Origin: Nephromyces sp. MM_2019
Lineage: Eukaryota > Apicomplexa > Aconoidasida > Nephromycida
Length of the DNA: 42,063 bases
Assembly (NCBI GenBank): GCA_015657535.1
Contig: JADHZB010000793.1
Coordinates: 1-42,063 of the forward strand
Direction of reading: 5' to 3'
The notes below the pieces were generated by a model. It did not search any database. It was given only the letters and a program-made list of their open reading frames with translations, and had not been told where the DNA came from. The position numbers were made by a program, and so were the translations under genes. This document shows positions 34,436-42,063 of the stretch, piece after piece; within the stretch, counting starts at the first letter, position 1, and every line of letters starts with the position of its first letter.

Positions 34436-37400
34436 TTCAAATTTTCGTGAAATTCCAAAAAATTGCTAAAAACGCAAAATGTACGAGTAAAATTAAAGAT
34501 ACTGCTGAAACCGTAGGTTCACCAGCAGCATCAGCTGTAAAATTCTTTAAAACGCAGTAATTTATGCAGAAAATAGAGCTACACAAAAGAAAATCCAAGG
34601 CAATTTCACTGCCCAAGCCGGAAGAATTGGCAGAAGATGACTGAGACGTAATATGATGCAAAAGACATGGCATGCGGCGACTAGGAATATATAGTCCAAA
34701 ACAATCGCTTAAAATTTTTAAAGCATGAAATCACACGCCCATGGTGGAAGCAATTTAAACTCCATGTCTGGATATTCAAGCTAGAACTGGCTGTAAACCC
34801 ACATCGCAAAATTTTTGATGAGCGCACACACATTACAGAAAGATATACATGACTTGCTTATGCAGTAATCGAGGCGTGAACTTCACTAATAGCCTGGATT
34901 TTTTATCCAAAATTCTTGAAACCATGGTCCTTGTTTTTCCCCCCTTATATAACTAAATACACTGCAAAAAACGCCACAACCCTAGCTTCACATTGAAGAA
35001 TATACGCCGTATCCAGCGAATTTAAAAGGAAAGTAGGAGCCACGTTATCAACTGCCATCCTACTCACGGAAGTTTCCTGTAGAAATCATAAACCTAGACA
35101 CGCAGTTGCTTAATTATGTCGAAGGATCGAGAGGTTCTAACGAACGCTTATCGTTTGTGGCCTGTGCCCACGAAGTACTGGGGGGGAGCATTGACTGTGT
35201 ATAGCAGGGGTTCAAGGACTCATTTCGTAACAACTTCAGCCATGTCGACATCGAATGGTAGCATCAATCTCGTACGCACACAGCAGTGTAGGTCATTTTG
35301 AATGCCTTGGAGAGGATACTGTTTTTACGTGACTAATAGAAAAGAGTAACATACTCAATTTAGTCAGGTACAATAATATCACACTGTTTTATTACAATTT
35401 TGGGTATGCTGAGGAGAAGTTACATCGATTAGCTATTAGCTGTATAAAATTTTTGTCTGGAGGTAGCAACTTCATTTAGTCATCTTACATCAATGAGTTC
35501 ACCGTACTGATAACTCGGTGGCTACAGTTTAATTGCCGTTCTGTAGATTAACTTGCGCTGAAATCGAAAAACTTTGGTACAATACTATTAAAATATTACG
35601 GCATTCTTTGTTAAAAAGTAGGATAATGAAGCAATCAATTAAATCTCCCTGTTACCCTGCATGATTCCCCGTATCTAAATTCAGGTGATAGGTTTTCCCT
35701 GGGAAACAAAGCAGTTCAAACTCTTTTGTCTCACAATTTTATATAAAACGTAAGAAATTATATAAGCAAATGCGAGCTGATAGGTTAGATTCTGTTTGAA
35801 ATAATGCATCTCCTTTATAGTTTGACAGCATGCCATATTCACGCACTCTGCTTCAAGGATTAGTTTTACTTTGTCAAACTTGCGGGACACGTTTGGTTCG
35901 TGGAAAGCCTTGTCTTTCATTGACGAATATTTTTACTTGCTTACCGGTTCAAACTTTAAAGTTTTCAGGTTATCCAGTTACCAGTGCCGAAAGTACTTTT
36001 TTTTCCAAGTGACTTCGCGAGAGTTCCACAAAGCTCGATTGCAGCAAAAAATTGTGGTTACAAGCTTGCGAAAACCTTTCTTAGGATAGACTCCCTTGTT
36101 TTTTATCGGTGAATTTTATTAAATTTAGCAGATAAGCATTCCTGTGGTTGTAGCATAAGTGATTGCACAGGTCCACGCAACTTTGCTTATTCTGCTAATT
36201 TAGAACCCGTACAGCATTTGATGGAAGTTTGTCTTTAAAGACAGGTACCAATTATGCTATTTGTGCAGGCTTAATCCTAATTATGCTCGGCACATAAAAA
36301 TATGCGCATTTCTGAATGCTGACCATTAAAGTCACTTACTACTAAATATTGCTTAGCTTACAAGTTTAGACTATATATTGCTTTTTTAGGTTAGAGGTTG
36401 ATAAAATAGTGGCCAAATTCATCATTACAATTATTCTGCCAATACTACAAGCCTTTGATTAAGCACTTTTTAGCCTCATTAAGACTAGGGCACTCTCTGA
36501 ATTAAGGCGCAATCTCCTCTAAAAGTTAATCCAAAAAAAGACTGCTACATGATCATCAGCGAGTATTAGATTCATGCCTATTATTCTGCCGTCTAATTTG
36601 GGGATTAGAGCAGCAAATTTGCAATAATTTTATGAGGGGGTGCAAAAAGCAGGTTTATTTTTAGCCACTGCAAAACCCGGTTCATAGTTTCGTCTGACCA
36701 TTTGGCTTACCTAACTCTAGGAATAGCTTGTGGCTGACGAAAGATAGATATTAATAATATTGAGGTTGTCAGCAAAAATAATGCCAACAAAAAGAGTAAC
36801 GCAAATTGTGAGGCTATTCTATTTCATGATAGGTCAAACACGCATATTTAGAACAAGAGTCAGCAGTCTCATGGCCAAGCTAGTCTTGCCTACTTGTTTT
36901 CATGTTACTGTCATGCTCTCATATTAATAACTTGCTTGATCACTCCAGGGTCGCCATTATTTTAATATATGTATAGTTTCAAGGTATATTGTTGTACATT
37001 TTCATATTGGTACTACCGTATAAAAGTGGCATATGCCGCTGCTCTTTTAGATTTAGAGAGACATAAATCCCTATAGCACGTATAGCATCGACGAATGGGT
37101 CATAGCGAGAGAATGTCCTACTGTGACCAAAAAATGAAACAAATTTAATACATCTCGACTACCCTCGCGACTTTATTTTTCCAGAGTATGGAAGCAAGAG
37201 AGTAGGATGCAAAATTGTGAGTTTTGCTTTTAGATGTGCCTTACATGCACCGCGTAATTTTCTATCAGCAGTGCGGCAGTGTACGTCGACCTCCAATTTC
37301 AGCATCGAAGCAATCAGGTTTCATTACGAGGTATTGATTTCCTTGTTTCCTGTTAGGTTGTATCTTAAAAAGTATGATGTATTAATCTGAAGGAAGTGAA

Positions 37401-39847
37401 GCACATGTGAGCAATGAAAAGCTAATAGCAACCAGCAAAAAAATTATCGTTTTACAAAAGAATAGCTTTCAAAGAAGATACAAAGGGAGTAACGATAGAC
37501 TCATCCGTAAAAATTGGCGTGGTGAAATATTATTAATATGTTTACAACGAGAAAGACCTATCAGACACCAGTCATATAAAATTCTTGGGATATAGCCTCG
37601 AGAGCCATTCTATTTGCTAGACCTTCAAACTTTATCGATATCTTTAGCACTGACTACGCAAAGACGATACGCACAACACCTGTGAAATCTACGAGCGCCA
37701 TATAGAAACGAATTAGACACTTCAGTTTCAGTGGGTAATTTGCGAAAACATGGAAACGATTTTAGCACGTTTATCATATTAATCATGGTGTTGCAAAGTT
37801 CTTTGGTGCTTGCCGTTGTAATTTTTTTGAGGCCATTTTGTAACTAGATGTGTACTTAAAAAGAAATTTCCTAGCAAGGATCAGTAAGTTGTGAGTTCTT
37901 TTGAGTAAATTTCGAATCATGCCTGTCTTCAATAGCTTCCCAAAAAGGCTTTACGTCATGGCTTCCTTAGCGGAGTATACTACATTGCAGCACTTATTTT
38001 GGAAGAACTTATAGTTTGCCAGCCTAACTGTGTTTTTATAAGGAGTCACAAAATAGATGTATGGGGAAATGCTTTCGTAAATGGAGCATCTTACTTTGCT
38101 TACTTCCTGAACCTATGGTACAGCCGGCTGCGGTGCTCATGTGCGCACTTACGTATACCGAAACTATGCCCTCAGGGCACATTCTCTTTTGTAAACACGC
38201 TGGCTGTCGTCCTGTATTTCTCCAAAGATGATAGCGAGCGTTGAAATCCTGTCATCAGAACATTGGAGCGTAACACAACTAGTTAGAAGTCTGAATCATG
38301 GAATAAATTTCGTTTACGTTGGTATTGTCTAGTTATGTCTATATTGAAAAGTTTGTGTATACCCAGGTGATTGAAATGAGCCACTCCGTTGGATTCGCTA
38401 GCCCAACTTTAATTCATGAGGTATTTATTACCTTTCACAATTTCCTGGATGAATTAGCTAAGAATTGCAGTCTGAAGTGTCATAGTTGTAGCTGCACCGT
38501 ATTGTAGAAGTGGAGCGTAACTGTTACAGTGCTTCACTGGCATAATGGTTCAGCAAGCCTTCCGGAATATACAGAAGAGCACTCGCTTTCGAAACCTGAT
38601 TTCATGCACTGGGAGTGATGACACACAGCACCCTTGTCTTTTTAGCAAATTTTCTATTCTTCTCGTGCTAAAAAGCTTACCTGTGCTTTAACGCTTCTTT
38701 TTCCCTAGCACCTTCTAAAGCTTAGAACCTGTAAATTTTTAGGTGATTTTTTTATAAGAAATTTTAATTATTACTAATAAAATATGGTACTGCCCTTTTA
38801 GCTCTGGTTAACCCCACAGCAGCCTGCTCAAATGTTGAGCAATCTGGCGGCGATAAGAGAAGTTGACTTTTGGTATGGAAACAGCTGCAATAGCGTAACC
38901 GAGGAAGGAGGGATTCATACATATATACGCGTATATAATGTGCGTATTAGAATATTTTTATTAGTAAAAGCTATAAAGTAGCATCGGAAATGCTGGTAAA
39001 TGACAAATACTGCAAATTAAACACACGCACAAGGGTAGTAACTAGCTCTGCTAAATTAGGCTGTTAAGTAGCTCTTCGGCTTGATTTCACGAGGTAGAGG
39101 AAAAATCCTTCCGCAAAGCTAAGTTCAGCGCGAAAAAAAAGAGAATATCGACCCTGCAACTTTCTCTAAACTACACGAGTATACACAATGTATGCGGAAA
39201 TCATGTAATAAGATGCTAGTAGCACAGCATATCCAAAAGCACCAGAAGAATCTCCTTTAGACTGAAAAAAAATCCGGTTTTCGGAAATGCCTTGTATGCT
39301 GCGCTCATTGGTTAGCTTGTAGGAGAAAATTGTGGACTTCTTCTCAGCAAAAGCAGGAAGTCAGGTACACATAGACGGACAGCTATGTAAACATATACAC
39401 ATAGTTTCACATATAGAAATATATTCATGGACATATAGATGCATCCACATGGCTTCCCATATAGGGAGATATACAAACCGATTTCTATATAGAAATATAC
39501 ACACATAGAAAGATTTGCACACACACATGGAAAGATACGCACAAAAACATTGAAAGATATATGCACAGATACATACAGAAAGATAAACACACATAGAAAG
39601 ATGCACACACATACACAAACCACTTCACCCACCACCCCACCCACAAGCACACAAAAATCGCAACTGATATCTTCAAGTTCTGAACACGCTTGAATTTTCC
39701 TTATATTTCCCGAGAAACCATACCACAAGCATATACTACAAATACTCTATACGGCTTCCCTGATAAGTACCATCTCATATCAGTATACAGCGGATTATCA
39801 CGCATCTTCATCATCCTAAAACAACCATAAAAACATTTAATTGAGGC
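34436..39847. other. Region without a supported gene
   Basis: The part up to about 34.7 kb is likely the transporter's 5' region, including a possible extra exon on the minus strand. From 35 to 39.3 kb composition is balanced and splice-like signals are sparse. Small ATG frames such as 35830-36012 (60 codons with a C-x2-C pair) and open stretches at 37999-38244 and 38319-38507 have no recognisable domain. The 39.36-39.64 kb part is a degenerate ACACATAGAAAGAT-type repeat. Confidence 0.5.
39361..39640. repeat. Degenerate CA / CATAGAAAGATA tandem repeat
   Basis: Roughly 25-30 nt units built from ACACACA plus a TAGAAAGAT-like or GGAAAGAT-like box recur about eight times with many changes. It lies just downstream of the stop codon of the right-hand gene. 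On the minus strand it reads open as a Cys/Val/Tyr-rich string that is a repeat artefact. Confidence 0.8.
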
Positions 39848-41801
39848 TTAATAGAAGCTCTTTTTTGAGTCGAGAAAGAGCTTCTGGCTGAAGCTTTTTC
39901 TCCGTGGTTTTTCTTGCATCAGAGAAGCAGCCAGTGAAGGCCAAGCAACTGCTTCATCGAGAAACACATCACCCCCGACAGATTTCTTTGTAGAATCTTC
40001 AGAAAAAGCTAAAGAATCATCCTGACAGCTACTAAATGAGTTGCCTTGTGAAGCACTTGAGCTCTTTAGAACTTCAATGAAGCTACGGATACACACTGAA
40101 TTTTCTGATGAACTAGCTTTTTCTGACTTTGAAAACTCACTGGCTGTTGAGCAGCTCTTCAAACCAGTGTTGTTTGAGTGGGAACACACACTGGAATTAG
40201 AAGCAAAAACAGCAGCATCCTGCTGTGTACAAGGTATCCATACATTTTTTGTGGAGGCATTTGGAGAATTTACAGGTTTCTGCCTAATCGTAGAATCCGT
40301 AGACGGTCTGAAAAAAAAAGAGAAAAAGAAGAAAAATCCTGGAGTTTGGTACACGAGTTGAAGTAAGTCTAGGGGAAGTCAAGGAAGAGGAGAAGGGTGT
40401 TTGTGTGTGGGTGGGTAAGTGTGAGTGTGGGTATAGGGGTGCGTGTGCGTGGATGTTTGTGGGGATGTGCGTATGTGGATATGTAGGTGTATGCGACTGT
40501 GGATGTGTGGGCATGTGGGTGTGTTGCGCTGTGCATGCATATATACATATATACCCACCCAAACACAAACCCATACACACCTAACAACACCAACACACAC
40601 ACACACACGCATTCAATTAGCAAAGAAAACAATTGAAGTAATGAATGCTTCCTGCACTGCACGACGAACAAGCATCTCTCCAAAAGACTAAACCTTCTCT
40701 TGCCTTCGTGTGTCTCAGCACACACACAAACAATTCATTACAAACTCCCATCAAGAAGTAATCTCATTCAATAAACATCGTTTAACACTCAAACTCCTCA
40801 TATTTCGCTGCTAAAAAAACAAATAAAAAGTTACAACATCGATGCAAGAAGAGAAGAAAAAAAAACACACAATAAACTAACGGTATAGTTTGCAGTGAAG
40901 GAAAAACTTCTTCAAATTTTCCTGGATTACTACAAAATTCGTGATGACTAAAGAATTGTCCACAGATGCTGCTTTTCCACATGGAGTCGTCAGCAGAATT
41001 CTTCTGATCAGCTTCCTGAGATTTTTGACAGGCGAAAAACCCACAAATTTGGGAAAATAATCGATAAAAAGCGTATTTTAGAGGATATGAGAGATGAAAT
41101 ATCTTCAACAAAATGAGGAAATTTCTAGGATACTAGGAGGAGGAGGGGAGAAGAAGCTAGAGAAGAAAAAGAATAACCAAAAGTGAAAGAAGCAGGAAAA
41201 GAAAAAAAAGAAGAAAGCGACGAAAAAGAAGATGAGATCATCGCCCCTTTTCAAAGAACACTTTTCAAACTCTCAAATACTCACTTCTGAAGCTCGAATT
41301 TTTTCCCTTTTTTTTCGCGTGCGGTTCCTCAATTCAGCTAAACGGGAGAATTCCATCTAAACACACAGAAACGCAACTTTGAGAGCTTCTTCAAGCATCA
41401 GGAGGCTCTTTCAAAGTCGAATTAGAGGAGACGAGATAACAACTAGTCAAACAGGCAGATTTTCTGCATCTTCATTCAGTCCGATAATGTGTGGTGAAAG
41501 CAAAGCAATGCATTGAATGAGCTCGAGAAAATGAAAAACATTTGCAGGAATCCTAGCATACAGGGAGAGACATACACACAGAACATATAGATGCATAGAT
41601 TCACAGATATGAAGATACGCACACATCAATATACATAGAGATAGTAGCCACACACATACATACACACGCACACACACAGATTATAGATACGCACATACAT
41701 ATATACTCACACACACCCACATCCACACACACAGGTACATCCACACACACATATAGAAATGGTGCCATAAGTTGTCCCACCAAAACGCTCCACAGCTAAA
41801 C
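39848..41801 (-). CDS. Unrecognised multi-exon protein with serine-rich C-terminal tail (5'-incomplete)
   Basis: Five exons join in phase on the minus strand: 41751-41801, 41453-41552, 41285-41356, 40882-41015 and 39848-40307 (TAA), about 271 residues. The first two encode a hydrophobic helical stretch (VFHFLELIQCIALLSPHIIG). The third is strongly basic and charged (RLAELRNRTRKKREKIRASE) and begins with an in-frame ATG directly after its acceptor. The fourth has FFSHHEFCSNPGKFEEVF. The last 153 codons are Ser-rich (clusters such as ASSSEN and SSSASQ), probably disordered and phosphorylatable, ending in a basic KPRRKSFSQK segment. The junctions use TTTTTTTTTCAG, CTCAG and TTTAG acceptors and GTGAGT or GTTAGT donors. 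The upstream exons are the least certain, and the true N-terminus may lie beyond the right edge or start at the ATG in exon three. No family is recognised. Confidence 0.6.
40381..40612. repeat. TG-rich block followed by CA-rich block (inverted low-complexity pair)
   Basis: Plus-strand 40397-40540 is TG/GGGTG-rich and 40549-40612 is CA/CCCAC-rich, so the halves can pair (for example GTGTTTGTGTGTGGGTGGG with CCCACCCAAACACAAAC). The pair occupies most of the 40308-40881 intron of the right-hand gene. Confidence 0.8.
41560..41752. repeat. CA-rich degenerate microsatellite
   Basis: Interrupted ACACACA and ACATAGATG-type units fill the intron between the 41453-41552 and 41751-41801 exons. On the sense (minus) strand this is TG-rich, matching the orientation seen in the TAP42-like introns. 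The donor of the upstream exon reads directly into it (ATAT|GTGTGTGT). Confidence 0.8.
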
Positions 41802-41974
41802 CTAAAAATAAACATGCATTCTCTTCATTAAGAAGAAAGCATCGATATCTACTTCTGCATAGGAAGCAGATGAAGCTACATTTTCTAAGATTTTTTATGA
41901 TTTTCTATCTTTTTTTTTAGATTTATATGTATAATCCTAGTATATTTACAAAATATCCCGCTAACAAGCACACG

Positions 41975-41977
<3 letters not shown>

Positions 41978-42063
<86 letters not shown>
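41978..42063. repeat. Perfect (AC)n array reaching the window edge
   Basis: At least 86 bp of uninterrupted AC dinucleotides running to the last base, so its true length is unknown. It is the longest pure microsatellite in the window and lies upstream of the right-hand gene's visible exons, TG on that gene's sense strand. Confidence 0.95.

Noticed and set aside
39312..39728. 138-codon Cys/Val/Tyr-rich minus-strand frame
   Set aside because: It is the reading of a degenerate TG-rich repeat; related strings are open in three frames, as expected from low-complexity DNA.

Overview
This is a stretch of a eukaryotic nuclear genome, probably from a single-celled protist. It is AT-rich, with spliceosomal GT-AG introns, very small exons, long introns loaded with T runs and TG/CA microsatellites, and wide intergenic spaces. 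All confidently placed stop codons are TAA or TAG, and every tryptophan I could place is TGG, so nothing requires a non-standard code. I cannot name the clade. An alveolate or similar protist would fit, but this is inference.

Layout, left to right. (1) 1-10278, plus strand: the 3' two thirds of a TAP42/alpha4 (IGBP1) family regulator of PP2A-like phosphatases, in at least 12 exons of 43-96 nt; its 5' end lies off the left edge. (2) 10279-12918: intergenic, holding a striking 36-bp palindrome. (3) 12919-16985, minus strand: a bacterial-type ribosomal protein uL1 with an organelle-targeting-like N-terminus, as one large exon plus a likely C-terminal exon 3.1 kb away. The intron between them holds a chain of phase-compatible exons on the same strand (13273-14397) that looks like an unrelated gene with short introns and a GPI-anchor-like hydrophobic tail. 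(4) 17050-22079: mostly non-coding, with a T-rich plus-strand part (about 18.0-20.6 kb) containing a few exon-like pieces. (5) 22080-23261, minus strand: an intronless secreted protein with a Ser/Thr/Asn-rich body and an incomplete fasciclin (FAS1)-like C-terminus. (6) 23262-27468: no assigned gene, with a GC-richer patch near 23.9-24.2 kb. (7) 27469-34435, minus strand: an eight-exon drug/metabolite transporter (EamA/DMT, ten membrane segments). Its introns contain a 52-bp minisatellite and a G-quadruplex-prone island. (8) 34436-39847: no gene assigned. (9) 39848-41801, minus strand: five exons of an unrecognised protein running toward the right edge, ending in a serine-rich tail. The window closes in a perfect (AC)n array.

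A theme across the window is that introns are strongly T-rich (and often TG-rich) on the sense strand, while intergenic DNA is balanced. Base skew therefore predicts transcription direction: plus for 1-10.3 kb and about 18-20.6 kb; minus for about 12.9-17, 25.8-34.7 and 40.7-42 kb. The genes share no evident pathway. All splice models come from reading consensus sites, reading-frame phase and protein-family similarity by eye; no alignment or transcript data were available.
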